From positions 186,001-250,000 of the forward strand of contig NC_014378.1 in the NCBI RefSeq assembly GCF_000144695.1: DNA of 64,000 bases. The letters are read 5' to 3'. The notes below the pieces were generated by a model. The model was not told where the DNA came from, searched no databases, and saw only the letters and a program-made list of their open reading frames with translations. The translations under genes were made by a program, and so were the position numbers. How positions within the stretch are numbered: position 1 is the first letter of the stretch; each line of letters begins with the position of its first letter. Of this stretch, positions 27,665 to 38,845 are shown one piece after another. Origin of the DNA: Acetohalobium arabaticum DSM 5501. GTDB lineage: Bacteria; Bacillota; Halanaerobiia; Halobacteroidales; Acetohalobiaceae.

Positions 27665-28146
27665 TGAAGCATACAGTTTCTGTATTAGTAGCAAATAAGT
27701 CTGGAGTTTTGGCCCGGATTGCAAGCCTCTTTAGCAGAAGGGGATTTAATATCGATAGTTTATCAGTAGGAACTACAGAGAATCCTACAGTCTCCCGGAT
27801 TACTATTGTAGTAGAAGGTGATGAACATGTTTTAGAACAGGTTACTAAGCAGTTAAATAAATTAATAGATGTTCATAAGGTTAGTGATATTACTAATGAT
27901 TCTTCTGTAGATAGAGATCTGGCTTTAATTAAGGTAAAAGCAACTCCCAAAGATAGATCAGAAATCATGCAGGTTGTAGATATCTTCAGGGGCAAGATAG
28001 TAGATGTTGCTTCAGATTCATTAATGATTGAGATTACTGGTGATGAAGAAAAGGTGAATGCTTTAGAAGAGTTATTAAGACCTTTCGGTATTGTAGAGTT
28101 AGTGAGAACAGGAAAGATTGCTATGGTACGCGGCGATAAGGAATAG
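27664..28146 (+). CDS. ilvN: Acetolactate synthase small (regulatory) subunit
   Basis: ACT-domain regulatory subunit (160 aa) that activates IlvB and carries valine feedback. The N-terminal ACT part (VSVLVANKSGVLARIASLFSRRGFNID) and the C-terminal domain ending FGIVELVRTGKIAMVRG are typical. The ATG overlaps the ilvB stop. Confidence 0.96.
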   Translation: MKHTVSVLVANKSGVLARIASLFSRRGFNIDSLSVGTTENPTVSRITIVVEGDEHVLEQVTKQLNKLIDVHKVSDITNDSSVDRDLALIKVKATPKDRSEIMQVVDIFRGKIVDVASDSLMIEITGDEEKVNALEELLRPFGIVELVRTGKIAMVRGDKE

Positions 28147-28193
28147 AGAATTAATTTAATTCAAAATATAAATCATATAAGGAGCTGATTTTA

Positions 28194-29183
28194 ATGAAAA
28201 TGTATTATGATGAGGATGCTAATCTGGAGTATTTAGAAGGAAGAACAGTTGCAGTTATAGGTTATGGTAGCCAGGGCCATGCCCAGTCACAGAACTTAAG
28301 GGATTCTGGTATAGATGTTATTGTATCTGAATTGGAAGGAACAGAGAATTATGAGTTGGCAGTCGAGGATGGATTTGATCCTGTAGGTGCTGAAGAGGCT
28401 GCTAAAGAAGCAGATGTAATTCAGATTTTATTACCTGATGAGGTACAGAAGAAGGTCTATTATAATGATATTGAACCTCATTTAGAAGAAGGAAATGCAC
28501 TTGTCTTTTCTCACGGATTTAATATTCACTATAAGCAGATTGTGCCGCCAGAGAATGTAGATGTCTATATGGTAGCTCCAAAAGGACCGGGACACTTAGT
28601 TAGAAGAGTCTATAAAGAAGGCGAAGGAGTTCCTAGCTTAATTGCTATCTATCAGGATGCTACAGGTAAAGCTAAAGATCTTGCACTGGCCCATGCTAAA
28701 GGCGTTGGCGGTACTCGTGCTGGCGTAATTGAGACTACATTTAAGGAAGAAACTGAGACTGATCTCTTTGGAGAACAGGCAGTACTCTGCGGCGGAGTAA
28801 CTGAATTGGTTAAAGCCGGTTTTGAAACTCTGACGGATGCAGGCTATCAGCCGGGAATTGCTTACTTTGAATGCTTACATGAATTGAAATTAATTGTTGA
28901 TTTGATGTATGAAGGCGGTCTAGCCAAGATGAGAAATTCTATTTCTGATACTGCTGAGTATGGAGACTTAATTGCTGGTGAGAAGGTAATTAATGATAAG
29001 TCCAGAGAGGCAATGCAGGAGCTTTTAGATAATGTTAAGAATGGAGAATTTGCTAAGCGCTGGTTGCTTGAGAATCAGGTAGGCCGTCCAGCTTATTTGA
29101 AGCGTAAAGAGATTGATGCTAATCATCAGATTGAAGAGGTTGGTAAGGAGTTAAGAGAGATGATGGACTGGATTGAAGACTAA
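28194..29183 (+). CDS. ilvC: Ketol-acid reductoisomerase (class I)
   Basis: Second common step of branched-chain synthesis (329 aa, class I length). The Rossmann motif [17 protein letters not shown] is near residue 23, and the metal-site region with [17 protein letters not shown] and [17 protein letters not shown] is intact. It follows ilvN after 47 bp. Confidence 0.97.
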   Translation: MKMYYDEDANLEYLEGRTVAVIGYGSQGHAQSQNLRDSGIDVIVSELEGTENYELAVEDGFDPVGAEEAAKEADVIQILLPDEVQKKVYYNDIEPHLEEGNALVFSHGFNIHYKQIVPPENVDVYMVAPKGPGHLVRRVYKEGEGVPSLIAIYQDATGKAKDLALAHAKGVGGTRAGVIETTFKEETETDLFGEQAVLCGGVTELVKAGFETLTDAGYQPGIAYFECLHELKLIVDLMYEGGLAKMRNSISDTAEYGDLIAGEKVINDKSREAMQELLDNVKNGEFAKRWLLENQVGRPAYLKRKEIDANHQIEEVGKELREMMDWIED

Positions 29184-29228
29184 GCAGGAATTCTTTGTAG
29201 ATTTTAAATGCTTTGGAGGGATTAGTAA

Positions 29229-30773
29229 ATGAGCGAAAGTGAAATTAAGATTTTTGATACTACCTTAAGGGATGGTGAGCAGTCGCCGGGAGTTAGCTTA
29301 AATATTGAAGAAAAACTGGAGATTGCTCATCAATTGGCCAACTTAGATGTAGATGTAATTGAAGCCGGGTTTCCTATTGCTTCTGAAGGGGACTTTGAGG
29401 CTGTTAAGCAGATTGCTAAGGAAGTCCAGGGGCCAGTGATTGCTGGCCTGGCCCGGACTACTAAAGGAGATATCGACCGGGCTTGGGAGGCTTTAAAGTA
29501 TTCTGATAAGCCCCGGATTCATACATTTATTGCTACTTCTCCAGTTCATATGGAGTATAAATTACAGAAGTCTCCTAACGAAGTACTAGAAAGTGTTACT
29601 GAGGCTGTTGAATATGCTAAAAGTTATACTGATGATGTAGAATTTTCAGCCGAAGATGCCTTCCGCAGCGATAAAGACTTTCTCTGTCAGGTAGTGGAAA
29701 AGGCAGTTGCAGCAGGAGCAACTACAGTTAATATTCCTGATACTGTCGGTTATGCAACTCCAGCAGAGTTTGGAGGCTTAATCGAATATATCTGTAATAA
29801 TGTTCCTAATATTGAGGAGACGATCATCAGTGTTCATTGTCATAATGACCTTGGTTTAGCGGTAGCAAATTCCTTAGCGGCTATAGAAAAGGGAGCCCAA
29901 CAGATAGAATGTGCTGTTAATGGAATTGGTGAACGGGCTGGTAATACTGCCTTAGAAGAAGTAGTGATGGCTTTGAATACCCGGTGTGATTACTTTGATC
30001 AAACACCGGAGGTTACTTTAGATCAGATCTATAAAACCAGTAAATTAGTTAGTTCATTGACCGGAATGTCGGTTCAGGCTAATAAGGCTATTGTAGGGAA
30101 GAATGCTTTTGCTCATGAGTCCGGCATTCATCAGGATGGTGTAATCAAAGAACGAACTACTTATGAGATTATGGATGCCAAGACTATCGGGCTAAGTGAG
30201 AATCAAATTGTGTTAGGCAAGCATTCAGGCCGTCATGCCTTCAAGGAGCGATTAGCAGAATTAGGTTATGAACTGGAAGGAGATAACTTAGAAAAGGCCT
30301 TTAAGCGGTTTAAAGAATTAGCCGACCGAAAGAAATCGATTACTGATAGAGATTTAGAAGCATTAGTAGAAGATGAACTGAAAACAATACCCCAGGTTTA
30401 TGAATTGATGGAGACTCAGGTTACCAGCGGCAATGAAGTACTGCCGACGGCTACTTTGAAGCTAAAGTTTGATGAGGAAGTAATTATTGATTCTGCCTGC
30501 TGTGAAGGCGGACCTATCGATGCTGTCTATGAAACTATTAATCGGATTACTGGCCTGGGCTGTGAGTTAGAGAGTTATGCAATTGATGCTATTACTAGCG
30601 GTAAGGATGCTTTAGGAGAAGTAACAGTTAAATTAAATTATAATGAAGAATTATTTATTGGGCGTGGAGTCAGTATTGATGTAATTGAAGCCAGTGCTAA
30701 AGCTTATTTGAATGCAGTTAATAAAATATTATATAAAAATGAAGAGTTAATTGGAGATAAGGAGGACAATTAA
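29229..30773 (+). CDS. leuA: 2-Isopropylmalate synthase
   Basis: Condenses ketoisovalerate with acetyl-CoA (514 aa). DRE-TIM motifs [16 protein letters not shown] and the metal HxH in [16 protein letters not shown] are present. The C-terminal regulatory LeuA dimer domain (about 390-514) is complete, so leucine feedback is likely. The stop is 1 bp before the leuC start. Confidence 0.96.
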   Translation: MSESEIKIFDTTLRDGEQSPGVSLNIEEKLEIAHQLANLDVDVIEAGFPIASEGDFEAVKQIAKEVQGPVIAGLARTTKGDIDRAWEALKYSDKPRIHTFIATSPVHMEYKLQKSPNEVLESVTEAVEYAKSYTDDVEFSAEDAFRSDKDFLCQVVEKAVAAGATTVNIPDTVGYATPAEFGGLIEYICNNVPNIEETIISVHCHNDLGLAVANSLAAIEKGAQQIECAVNGIGERAGNTALEEVVMALNTRCDYFDQTPEVTLDQIYKTSKLVSSLTGMSVQANKAIVGKNAFAHESGIHQDGVIKERTTYEIMDAKTIGLSENQIVLGKHSGRHAFKERLAELGYELEGDNLEKAFKRFKELADRKKSITDRDLEALVEDELKTIPQVYELMETQVTSGNEVLPTATLKLKFDEEVIIDSACCEGGPIDAVYETINRITGLGCELESYAIDAITSGKDALGEVTVKLNYNEELFIGRGVSIDVIEASAKAYLNAVNKILYKNEELIGDKEDN

Positions 30774-30774
30774 G

Positions 30775-32037
30775 ATGGGAATGACAATGGTAGAAAAGAT
30801 TTTAGCTGACCATGCTGGAAGAGAAGAGGTTCAGCCTGGAGAATTAATTAATGCCAGGCTGGATATTGTTCTCGGTAATGATGTAACTACTCCTGTGGCC
30901 ATCAAGGAATTTGATAAGATAGGTGTAGATGAGGTATTCGATAAAGAACGGGTAGTAATTGTACCTGATCATTTTGCTCCTAATAAGGATATTAATTCAG
31001 CTGAGCAGTGTAAGTTTATTAGAGGCTTTGCTGAGGAGAAAGAATTAGTTAATTACTTTGAAATCGGTGAGATGGGAATTGAACACTGTCTTTTACCGGA
31101 ACAGGGTTTAGTTCTGCCGGGGGATGCAGTTATTGGAGCTGACTCCCATACCTGCACTTATGGTGCTCTAGGAGCCTTTGCTACTGGTGTAGGAAGTACA
31201 GATATGGCCGCCGGTATGGCTACTGGTGAAGCCTGGTTTAAAGTACCGGAGACAATTAAGTTTGTCTATAATGGTGAACTGAATGACTGGGTCGGCGGTA
31301 AAGACTTGATTCTATATACTATCGGTGATATCGGAGTCGACGGCGCATTATATAAGGCAATGGAGTTTACCGGTGAAGTGATTGAGAATTTACCGATGGA
31401 TCACCGCTTTACTATGTCCAATATGGCTATTGAGGCCGGCGGTAAGTGCGGTTTGATTGAGCCGGATCAGACGACTATAGATTATGTAGAGGATAGAGCC
31501 CAGCGTGATTATAAACTCTATCAGAGCGATGAAGATGCAGAGTATGATGAGATAATTGAGTATGATGTCAGCCAGATAGAGCCACAGGTGGCCTTCCCTC
31601 ATTTACCTGAAAACACAAGAGGTATCAGTGAAGTAGGCGAGGTAGAGATCGATCAGGCGGTAATCGGTTCCTGTACCAATGGACGGCTTGGTGATCTGCG
31701 TTTGGCTGCTAAGGTACTGGAAGGAAAGAAAGCAGCTGATAATGTTAGGTTGATTGTCTTCCCTGGTACGCAGGAGATCTATAAGCAGGCTATGAAAGAA
31801 GGCTTAATCGAGACCTTGATTGATGCTGGCGCTGCTGTCAGTACACCAACCTGCGGCCCTTGTTTAGGCGGACATATGGGAATTTTAGCTGAAGGTGAAC
31901 GGGCAATTGCGACTACTAACCGTAACTTTGTGGGCCGGATGGGCCATCCAGAAAGCGAAGTCTATCTGTCCAATCCAGCAGTGGCTGCGGCATCGGCTAT
32001 CAAAGGAAAAATTGTCAGTCCGAAGGAGGTAATATAG
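30775..32037 (+). CDS. leuC: 3-Isopropylmalate dehydratase large subunit
   Basis: Aconitase-family Fe-S subunit (420 aa) isomerising isopropylmalate. [20 protein letters not shown], the cysteine motif IGSCTNGR and [12 protein letters not shown] hold the 4Fe-4S ligands. The start is ATG 30775, behind AAGGAGG inside the leuA end; the earlier in-frame ATG overlaps leuA by 23 bp. The 420-aa length is that of the shorter, homoaconitase-like LeuC class. Confidence 0.95.
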   Translation: MGMTMVEKILADHAGREEVQPGELINARLDIVLGNDVTTPVAIKEFDKIGVDEVFDKERVVIVPDHFAPNKDINSAEQCKFIRGFAEEKELVNYFEIGEMGIEHCLLPEQGLVLPGDAVIGADSHTCTYGALGAFATGVGSTDMAAGMATGEAWFKVPETIKFVYNGELNDWVGGKDLILYTIGDIGVDGALYKAMEFTGEVIENLPMDHRFTMSNMAIEAGGKCGLIEPDQTTIDYVEDRAQRDYKLYQSDEDAEYDEIIEYDVSQIEPQVAFPHLPENTRGISEVGEVEIDQAVIGSCTNGRLGDLRLAAKVLEGKKAADNVRLIVFPGTQEIYKQAMKEGLIETLIDAGAAVSTPTCGPCLGGHMGILAEGERAIATTNRNFVGRMGHPESEVYLSNPAVAAASAIKGKIVSPKEVI

Positions 32038-32532
32038 ATGGAATTAAAAGGCCAAGCTTGGAAGTACGGTGATGATGTAGATACTGATGTGATTATTCCG
32101 GCCCGTTATTTGAATACTTCAAAGCCTGAAGAACTGGCAAAGCATTGTCTTGAAGATTTAGATGAAGACTTTGTAGATAAGATGAAGCAAGGAGATATGA
32201 TAGTTGCTGAGAAGAACTTCGGCTGCGGCAGTTCAAGGGAGCATGCTCCTTTGGCTATCAAAGCAGCAGGTGTCTCTTGTGTTATAGCTAAATCTTTTGC
32301 TCGTATTTTTTATCGGAATGCTATCAATATCGGACTGCCTATTCTGGAGTCTGAAGCAGCAGTAGACGGTATTGGTATCGAGGATGAAGTAGAGGTTGAT
32401 GTTGAATCGGGAGAGATTAAGAATTTAACTAAAGATGAAGTCTATCAGGCGGAACCATTTCCTGAATTTATGCAGAATATCATTCAAGCAGGCGGTTTAA
32501 TTAATTATGTAGCAGGGAAGGTGAATAATTAA
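32038..32532 (+). CDS. leuD: 3-Isopropylmalate dehydratase small subunit
   Basis: Swivelling-domain partner of LeuC (164 aa). [13 protein letters not shown] and [18 protein letters not shown] are diagnostic. It starts on the base after the leuC stop and overlaps leuB by one base. Confidence 0.96.
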   Translation: MELKGQAWKYGDDVDTDVIIPARYLNTSKPEELAKHCLEDLDEDFVDKMKQGDMIVAEKNFGCGSSREHAPLAIKAAGVSCVIAKSFARIFYRNAINIGLPILESEAAVDGIGIEDEVEVDVESGEIKNLTKDEVYQAEPFPEFMQNIIQAGGLINYVAGKVNN

Positions 32533-33578
32533 TGTATAAAATAGCAGTAATTCCAGGTGACGGTATCGGACCAGAAGTAACTGAGGAAGGAATTAAAGTA
32601 CTGGAAGCTCTAGCAGCTGATTCAGAACTGGAGTTTGAATTTGAGTATTTCAATTTAGGTGCTGATCATTATTTAGAGACAGGTGAATTAGTAACTGATG
32701 AAGTTAAAGAAGAATTAGCTCAGTTTGATGCTATCTATCTTGGAGCAGTTGGTGATCCTAGAGTTGAACCGGGCGTTTTGGAGAAGGGCATTCTACTGGA
32801 TCTGCGGTTTACTTTTGATCAGTATATCAATCTACGTCCGATTAAGCTATTGAATGAAGACTTTACTCCGCTTAAGGATAAGGCAGGAGGAGATATTGAC
32901 TTTACTGTTGTCCGCGAGAATACTGAAGGACTATATGCTGGCTTTGGAGGAGTCTTAAAGAAGGATACTCCTGATGAAGTTGCTACTCAGGAGATGGTCA
33001 ATACCCGTAAAGGTGTAGAGAGAGTAATCAGGTATGCTTTTGATTATGTTCAGGATAGGGATGAGGTTGATAAAGTAACTGTCTGTGATAAGCGGAATGT
33101 TCTAACCTATGCCCATGGTCTCTGGCAGCGTGCCTTTGATGATGTGGCTAAAGACTATCCTGAAGTAGAAGAGGATCATATGCTAGTGGATGCTATGACA
33201 ATGAAGATGGTGCGGAATCCGGAGGATTTTGATGTAGTTGTTACCTGTAATATGTTCGGTGATATTATTACTGACTTAGGTGCTGAAATACAGGGCGGTA
33301 TGGGTCTGGCTGTATCCGGTAATATCAATCCGGACGGTGTTTCTATGTTTGAACCGGTCCACGGCTCGGCTCCGGATATTGCTGGCGAAGATATAGCCAA
33401 TCCGACGGCTGCTATTTTAGCAGCAGCAATGATGGTTGAAGTCTTGGGTCATGCTGAAGAAGCAGACAGAATTGAAACAGCAGTTCAGCAGGCTTTAACT
33501 GATAATAAAACAACGTCTGATATGGGCGGAGATTTATCGACTGCAGAAGCTGGAGATTATATCAGTAGTTTATTATAA
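32532..33578 (+). CDS. leuB: 3-Isopropylmalate dehydrogenase
   Basis: NAD-dependent oxidative decarboxylase (348 aa). The N-terminal IPGDGIGPEVTEEG, the catalytic part VRENTEGLYAG, and the C-terminal EPVHGSAPDIAGEDIANP are complete. It starts by a TAATG overlap with leuD. Confidence 0.95.
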   Translation: MYKIAVIPGDGIGPEVTEEGIKVLEALAADSELEFEFEYFNLGADHYLETGELVTDEVKEELAQFDAIYLGAVGDPRVEPGVLEKGILLDLRFTFDQYINLRPIKLLNEDFTPLKDKAGGDIDFTVVRENTEGLYAGFGGVLKKDTPDEVATQEMVNTRKGVERVIRYAFDYVQDRDEVDKVTVCDKRNVLTYAHGLWQRAFDDVAKDYPEVEEDHMLVDAMTMKMVRNPEDFDVVVTCNMFGDIITDLGAEIQGGMGLAVSGNINPDGVSMFEPVHGSAPDIAGEDIANPTAAILAAAMMVEVLGHAEEADRIETAVQQALTDNKTTSDMGGDLSTAEAGDYISSLL

Positions 33579-33617
33579 GTAGTTAGTAGAGAGTTAAGAA
33601 GTGGGGTGTGTTTAAAA

Positions 33618-35183
33618 ATGGTTGAATTATATGATACAACGCTGCGTGATGGGACACAGCGGGAAGGAATCTCTTATTCAACTGAAGATAAATTAAGAAT
33701 AACTAAAAAATTAGATAAGTTGGGTATTGATTATATAGAAGGCGGCTGGCCGGGGTCGAATCCTAAGGACATTGAGTATTTTCAACAGGTACAGAAGCTG
33801 TCCTTAACTAATGCTACAGTAGCTGCCTTCGGTAGCACCCGCCGGCCCGGAATAGAAGCTAAAGAGGATAGTAATTTGGAAGAGATTATTACCTCTGGAG
33901 TAGAGATAGCTACTATAGTTGGGAAGAGTTGGGACTTTCATGTGATTGAGGCTTTAGAGACGGAGCTAGAGGAAAATTTGGCTATGATTGAAGAGACTAT
34001 CAGTTATCTCAAAAGTAATGGATTACAGGTTTTTTATGATGCGGAGCATTTCTTTGATGCTTATAAGTCCAATACTGAATATGCTATAGAGACGATCCAA
34101 GCGGCCGATAGGGCTGGAGCAGATAGAATTATTCTCTGTGATACTAATGGTGGGACTTTACCGCTAGAGCTTAGAGAGATAATTGAGAAGGTTAAAGATA
34201 AGGTAGATACATCTTTAGGAATCCATGCCCATAATGATTCGGAAGTAGCAGTAGCTAACTCCCTTCTGGCAGTTAAGTCGGGAGTAGTTCAGGTACAGGG
34301 AACGATTAATGGCTATGGAGAACGGTGTGGAAATGCCAATTTGAGTTCTATAATTCCTAATCTGAAGCTGAAGCAGGGAATCGATTCTGTTACAGAAGAG
34401 CAGCTGAAGCGGCTAACAGGAGTGTCTCGGTTTGTCAGTGAAGTAGCTAATCTAACTCCCCCGACACATAAGCCGTATGTAGGGGATAGTGCTTTTGCCC
34501 ATAAAGGTGGAATCCATGTTAGTGCTTTGATGAAGGATCCGGAAACATATGAACATTTAGCACCGGAAACAGTAGGCAATCGTCGAAAAGTATTGGTCTC
34601 TGAATTATCCGGCAAAAGCAATTTAATGTATAAAGCAGAAGAATATGGTATTGAAATTGATAAAGAAAATGGAGATTTAAAACAGGCGTTAGAGAAGATT
34701 AAGGAGCTGGAGCATCAAGGTTATCAGTTTGAAGGGGCCAAGGCTTCTTTTGAAATCTTAATGAAGAAAGCAACTAATAGTTATGAGAAGTTATTTGAGT
34801 TAGAAGGCTGCCGGATTATTACTGAAAAGGCTTCTGGATTAACTCCACTTTCTGAAGCTACAATTAAAGTGAAGGTTAATGGCCAGATTGTTCACACAGC
34901 TGCCGAAGGAGAAGGACCGGTTAATGCTTTGGATAATGCGCTGCGGAAGGCATTACTTGAATTCTATCCTGCTCTAGAAGAGATCTATCTAATTGATTAT
35001 AAGGTCCGAGTTTTAGACGGCAATGATGGAACATCAGCTAAAGTCAGAGTCTTAATTGAATCCGGTAACGGTCATGAGAGTTGGGGGACTGTAGGTGCTT
35101 CAACGAATATAATTGAAGCCAGCTGGCAGGCCTTGGTGGATAGTATAGAATACGGGATAAAACTAAGCCAGGATAAAGAGTAG
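33618..35183 (+). CDS. cimA: (R)-citramalate synthase
   Basis: DRE-TIM metallolyase (521 aa) that condenses pyruvate with acetyl-CoA, opening an isoleucine route without threonine. [26 protein letters not shown] and [14 protein letters not shown] match CimA rather than LeuA, and a C-terminal regulatory domain is present. I use ATG 33618; an in-frame GTG at 33606 lies in the ribosome-binding region. Its place in the ilv-leu operon lets LeuCDB also act on the citramalate branch. Confidence 0.92.
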   Translation: MVELYDTTLRDGTQREGISYSTEDKLRITKKLDKLGIDYIEGGWPGSNPKDIEYFQQVQKLSLTNATVAAFGSTRRPGIEAKEDSNLEEIITSGVEIATIVGKSWDFHVIEALETELEENLAMIEETISYLKSNGLQVFYDAEHFFDAYKSNTEYAIETIQAADRAGADRIILCDTNGGTLPLELREIIEKVKDKVDTSLGIHAHNDSEVAVANSLLAVKSGVVQVQGTINGYGERCGNANLSSIIPNLKLKQGIDSVTEEQLKRLTGVSRFVSEVANLTPPTHKPYVGDSAFAHKGGIHVSALMKDPETYEHLAPETVGNRRKVLVSELSGKSNLMYKAEEYGIEIDKENGDLKQALEKIKELEHQGYQFEGAKASFEILMKKATNSYEKLFELEGCRIITEKASGLTPLSEATIKVKVNGQIVHTAAEGEGPVNALDNALRKALLEFYPALEEIYLIDYKVRVLDGNDGTSAKVRVLIESGNGHESWGTVGASTNIIEASWQALVDSIEYGIKLSQDKE

Positions 35184-35272
35184 CTAGATAAATCTAAGTA
35201 GTTAATCACTTTTTCACGTCAGCCTGCTGATTTATGCAGGATATAAATGGATAGTAGAGAAATTAATTATTA

Positions 35273-35305
35273 TGGAAGCAGAGTTAATTCTGCTTCCAAT
35301 TTTTG
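35273..35305 (+). terminator. Intrinsic terminator of the ilv-leu-cimA operon
   Basis: TGGAAGCAGA (35273-35282) pairs with TCTGCTTCCA (35289-35298), followed by ATTTTTG. Confidence 0.88.
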
Positions 35306-35356
35306 TGAATAAATTTGTTAGATAGAAACAGAAGAGTTGGAAGGGGGACTTTAGAT

Positions 35357-36748
35357 ATGTTCGGACAGCTAAAGAAGTTAATTGCTGCTTTTGGTATTCT
35401 GATTTTTACTGTTATTCTACTACTACCGTCTCCGGAAGGACTATCGACAGCCGGTAAGAATTCTTTTGCTGTCTTTTTTCTCTGCTTGGGTTTATGGGTC
35501 AGCCAGATGCTTCCGCTGTCTGTTACAGGATTGCTGGGGATAGCTTTGATGCCGCTGTTGAATATCCTGGGTCCGGAAGAGACCTTTGCTTTATTCGGTA
35601 ATAAGGCGATCTTTTTTATTTTGGGTGCTTTAATTCTGGCAGCCGGACTCTACCAGACAGGCTTGGGAACCAGAATTGCTGCCAAGATTATCGGTGCCTT
35701 CGGGAAGAGTCCGAGACATCTGTTAGTTGGTGTTCTGCTGTCTTCAGGACTTTTATCCTGTATTATGCCTGAACATGCTGTAGCTGCGTTATTATTTCCG
35801 ATTGTACTGGAAATAGCTACTATTTTGGAGTTGGAGCCGCTTAAGAGTAATTATGGTAAGCTGCTCTTTTTCGCTATGGCCTGGGGGGCTATTGCCGGTG
35901 GAATTACGACTTTTTTAGGCGGAGCCCGTAATTTACTGGCTGTCGGCTTGTTGGAGAAGCAGTATAATATCTCTATCGGTTTCTTTGAATGGATTAAGTA
36001 CTCCTGGCCGATACCTGCTTTACTTCTGGCAGTTGTTGCTTTTATGATGACGAAAGTATTTGAAATTGATATATCCAATATAGATAAGGCGAATGAAGAA
36101 TTAAAAAAACGCCTACAGGAAGCAGGAAAAATGTCTGTTAGAGAGAAAAAGTTAAGTATGGTTTTAGTTTTAGTTATCTGTAGTTGGTTATTTCTATCCC
36201 AGGTAATTGATATCTCTGTGACTGCTATTTTGGGCGGCGTTTTAACCTTTGTTGTCGGGGTAGTAGAGTGGCAGGATATTGAGGAATATATTAACTGGAG
36301 TGTGCTGTTGATGTACGGAGGAGCAATAGTTGTTGCTACCTCCCTAGTTAAGACCGGCGCTACAGACTGGTTATCCCAGGCTGTTTTTGCTCGGGTGGAG
36401 CTGCCTCCATTTATCTTTTTAGTCTGTCTAGTGATCTTTACTAATCTGCTTACGGAAGGGGTCAGTAATGTAGCAGCAGTAGCTATTGTTCTGCCTCTGG
36501 CCTATAGTGTAGGAGAGGCTTATAGCCTGAATCCGATTATAATTACTCTGTCAGTAGCTCTGCCGGGTGGACTAGCCTTTATGTTGCCGATGGGAACACC
36601 GCCTAATGCAATTGCCTTTTCTTCCGGTTTTTACCGGGTGCAGGATGCTGTTAAGCTGGGGATTATGCTGGATGTTATTGCTTGGTTGATCTATATACTG
36701 GTAGCTAGATTCTACTGGCCGTTGATCGGTTTGAAGATTACTTTATAA
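35357..36748 (+). CDS. SLC13/DASS-family anion:sodium symporter
   Basis: Membrane transporter (463 aa) with about eleven hydrophobic segments. The family motif near the end, LPMGTPPNAIAFSSG, and the earlier ITTFLGGARNLLAVGLL are the paired substrate/sodium-site loops of the divalent anion symporters. Likely substrates are dicarboxylates, though the exact anion cannot be told. I start at ATG 35357 behind AAGGGGGAC; the frame is open further upstream without a site. A small gene follows 17 bp later. Confidence 0.87.
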   Translation: MFGQLKKLIAAFGILIFTVILLLPSPEGLSTAGKNSFAVFFLCLGLWVSQMLPLSVTGLLGIALMPLLNILGPEETFALFGNKAIFFILGALILAAGLYQTGLGTRIAAKIIGAFGKSPRHLLVGVLLSSGLLSCIMPEHAVAALLFPIVLEIATILELEPLKSNYGKLLFFAMAWGAIAGGITTFLGGARNLLAVGLLEKQYNISIGFFEWIKYSWPIPALLLAVVAFMMTKVFEIDISNIDKANEELKKRLQEAGKMSVREKKLSMVLVLVICSWLFLSQVIDISVTAILGGVLTFVVGVVEWQDIEEYINWSVLLMYGGAIVVATSLVKTGATDWLSQAVFARVELPPFIFLVCLVIFTNLLTEGVSNVAAVAIVLPLAYSVGEAYSLNPIIITLSVALPGGLAFMLPMGTPPNAIAFSSGFYRVQDAVKLGIMLDVIAWLIYILVARFYWPLIGLKITL

Positions 36749-36765
36749 ATTCAGGAGGATATGTA

Positions 36766-37257
36766 ATGAAGAGAATAATGCTTATCTTATTCAGTTTTGC
36801 AAAAGCAGAGAAAGTAATCTCCCGGAGTTTTGAACTATTGGGAGAAGAGGATGAATTATATGTAGCCGGCTTTGTAGACCACAAACTTCCTGAATCTTTA
36901 TCTGATTTGATCTCAGATGTAGGATTTTTAGGCGATAAGGTGACTGAAGATGTGGAATCAGCAGTTATTGCTGAGTATAAGAAGCGGGCTGAAGGAAAGC
37001 TTGATTTAATCATAGAGCAGGGAGAAGAGTATTCTGGAACAGTCAAAGCAGAGATGTTATCTAAGGATGAACTGGCTGATCTAAAGTCCCGGATTGAGCA
37101 GGGAAAGGCAGACTATTTACTTATCAATTATACCGATGATCACTTTTTAGCTGAAGAGGTGTTGGATTATCCTTTGGATGAGATTTTAGCCAGAATAGAT
37201 ATTCCATATGAAGTCTATTATGATGGTGAATTAAGCAGACAACAGGATGAAATTTAA
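36766..37257 (+). CDS. Small protein with a possible UspA-like fold
   Basis: A 163-aa acidic soluble protein that I do not firmly recognise. It opens with a hydrophobic strand (IMLILFSFAKAEK) followed by alternating helices and strands, and has ADYLLINYTDDHF near the place where universal stress proteins have a conserved strand. It lacks an obvious ATP-binding motif. It is 17 bp after the SLC13 transporter with its own AGGAGG site, so it probably serves that transporter. Confidence 0.6.
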   Translation: MKRIMLILFSFAKAEKVISRSFELLGEEDELYVAGFVDHKLPESLSDLISDVGFLGDKVTEDVESAVIAEYKKRAEGKLDLIIEQGEEYSGTVKAEMLSKDELADLKSRIEQGKADYLLINYTDDHFLAEEVLDYPLDEILARIDIPYEVYYDGELSRQQDEI

Positions 37258-37331
37258 AGTTAATGGATGAGGTGTTGCAGTGCATTATCAAGTCGGGGAA
37301 GTTTCGCCGTTCCAGATCTTTTTTCTATTTT
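37258..37331. other. Short gap before repeat copy C
   Basis: No gene. A TTTTTTCTATTTT stretch near 37319-37331 could help end transcription of the transporter unit, but no clean hairpin precedes it. Confidence 0.4.
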
Positions 37332-37477
37332 GTTGATATATTTCAAAAAGCAACTTAAAGCAGCCCCAAAAGAAAGAATGATTAAAATATAAAGCAGAAT
37401 TTTTACGCTATAGCTCTAAGTATGGTTTAATGCTAGTTGACTAGGGCTGATTTTGGCAGCGTTTGAAATATATCAAC
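37332..37477 (-). repeat. 146-bp inverted-repeat element, copy C
   Basis: Opposite orientation to copy A. It has perfect 16-bp terminal inverted repeats (GTTGATATATTTCAAA and its complement at 37462-37477). The inner pair is CAGCCC/GGGCTG where copy A has CAGTCC/GGACTG, and the terminal arms differ from copy A at the same paired positions. Similarity extends beyond the arm toward TATATTC at about 37493-37499 (TATAAT on the reverse strand). Confidence 0.8.
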
Positions 37478-37582
37478 TCTTAATTGCAGCATTATATTCA
37501 TAAAAATTGACCTACTCCCCGCCCGTTCCTATCGTCACAAACGAGGATTCTTATTAGATATAATCCAACTTCCTAACCAATG

Positions 37583-38818
37583 TTACGCTGGGATACCCTG
37601 CCCAAATGGGCTAGTATTCCAATTAGTTAGGCAACTGATGGAGTTTGAATCATATTTAACTCCATAGGACGAGGTCAAAACGCCTTCTAACCTAGAGGAC
37701 TTATCTAAGCTGCCCCTAGTATACTTCTTGTATATGTTAAAAGCTCCTACAAAATCTCGGTGAAAACTAACATTACAATTTGGGCAATCAAAATTTCTAT
37801 CACTTGGTTTGTGTTGATAACCGCATTGAGGACAGGTTTGACTAGTGTAGCTTTCATCTATAAATTTAACTTTAATACCTATTGCTTTAGCTTGATACTT
37901 TATTATATCTATCAATTGCCCAAATAACCATTGATGCATTTTTTGATTATCTTTAGTACCGAAATTAATTTTTTCTCTAATACCTTTTAGATCACCGATA
38001 ACTATTGTAGAAATTTCTCTCTTTAGGCAAAAACTAATAAGATGGCTTGCGTATTTTTTCAACACATCCATAATTTTGTTTTTGCTTTTAGAGAGCAACT
38101 TCTTTTTAGCTCGGTTTAACTTTTTCCAGCGGTTAGAGTATTTTTGACACCTAGACATCTTTTCTTGCAGTTTAGCTAACTCTTTATTTCTAAAGCGAAT
38201 AAAAGAATTTAATCTACCGCCATTATAAATAATACTTTCTTTAGTTTGGTTATTATAAGTTACCATAGGATGCTTTTGGCCTAGATCAATTGCTAAAACC
38301 TTATCGTTATCATAATCAATCTTTTTATTTTTAACTTCAACTGTTATATGAAGTTTATATTTATCTTCGTTATGATGATAGATCAATTCTGCATATTTAG
38401 GTTTTTTAGTTAAACTAGGAGCTTTAACCTTAATTGCTTTACCTTTTCTACCATTAGATAATCTTAATACACCATTATCTTTTAGCTTGATTGCTGACCT
38501 TTTATATATAACTTTATTATACTTTCTAGTCTTATAAGGTGGTTTGGCATTTTCTTGGTTTTCTTTAGCATTAAAGAAAGATTTAAGATTATTATAATAT
38601 TGTTGAACTATACCTTGTTTAGTCTGTGAATGAAGCCTAAATTCACTAGCATATAACTTAATTAGTTTCTCCATACCATTTTTGCTTAACCATATATTTT
38701 TATTTTGCTTTAACTTAAATATTGTACTAACTACTTTAGAATAGATTCTACCACTTTGTCTGGATAGTTGTTTAGCTAGTTCTTGTTGATTGATAGGTAG
38801 TATATAGGTTTTATTCAC
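37583..38818 (-). CDS. tnpB: RNA-guided endonuclease TnpB (IS605/IS1341 family)
   Basis: TnpB (411 aa), ancestor-like relative of Cas12. RuvC-I aspartate D178 in LAIDLGQKHP, a zinc finger C329-x2-C332 and C345-x2-C348, and the RuvC-III aspartate D355 in HRDFVGAFN are present. At the RuvC-II position the sequence is IGDLKG, with Gly instead of the usual Glu; E322 in FIDESYTSQ may supply the acid, as proposed for TnpBs with a rearranged site. I start at GTG 38818 because AGGAGG is correctly spaced; the TTG at 38836 lies in that site. Confidence 0.9.
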   Translation of the reverse strand: MNKTYILPINQQELAKQLSRQSGRIYSKVVSTIFKLKQNKNIWLSKNGMEKLIKLYASEFRLHSQTKQGIVQQYYNNLKSFFNAKENQENAKPPYKTRKYNKVIYKRSAIKLKDNGVLRLSNGRKGKAIKVKAPSLTKKPKYAELIYHHNEDKYKLHITVEVKNKKIDYDNDKVLAIDLGQKHPMVTYNNQTKESIIYNGGRLNSFIRFRNKELAKLQEKMSRCQKYSNRWKKLNRAKKKLLSKSKNKIMDVLKKYASHLISFCLKREISTIVIGDLKGIREKINFGTKDNQKMHQWLFGQLIDIIKYQAKAIGIKVKFIDESYTSQTCPQCGYQHKPSDRNFDCPNCNVSFHRDFVGAFNIYKKYTRGSLDKSSRLEGVLTSSYGVKYDSNSISCLTNWNTSPFGQGIPA

Positions 38819-38845
38819 TTGTTTCACCTCCTCCAACTCATTTTT

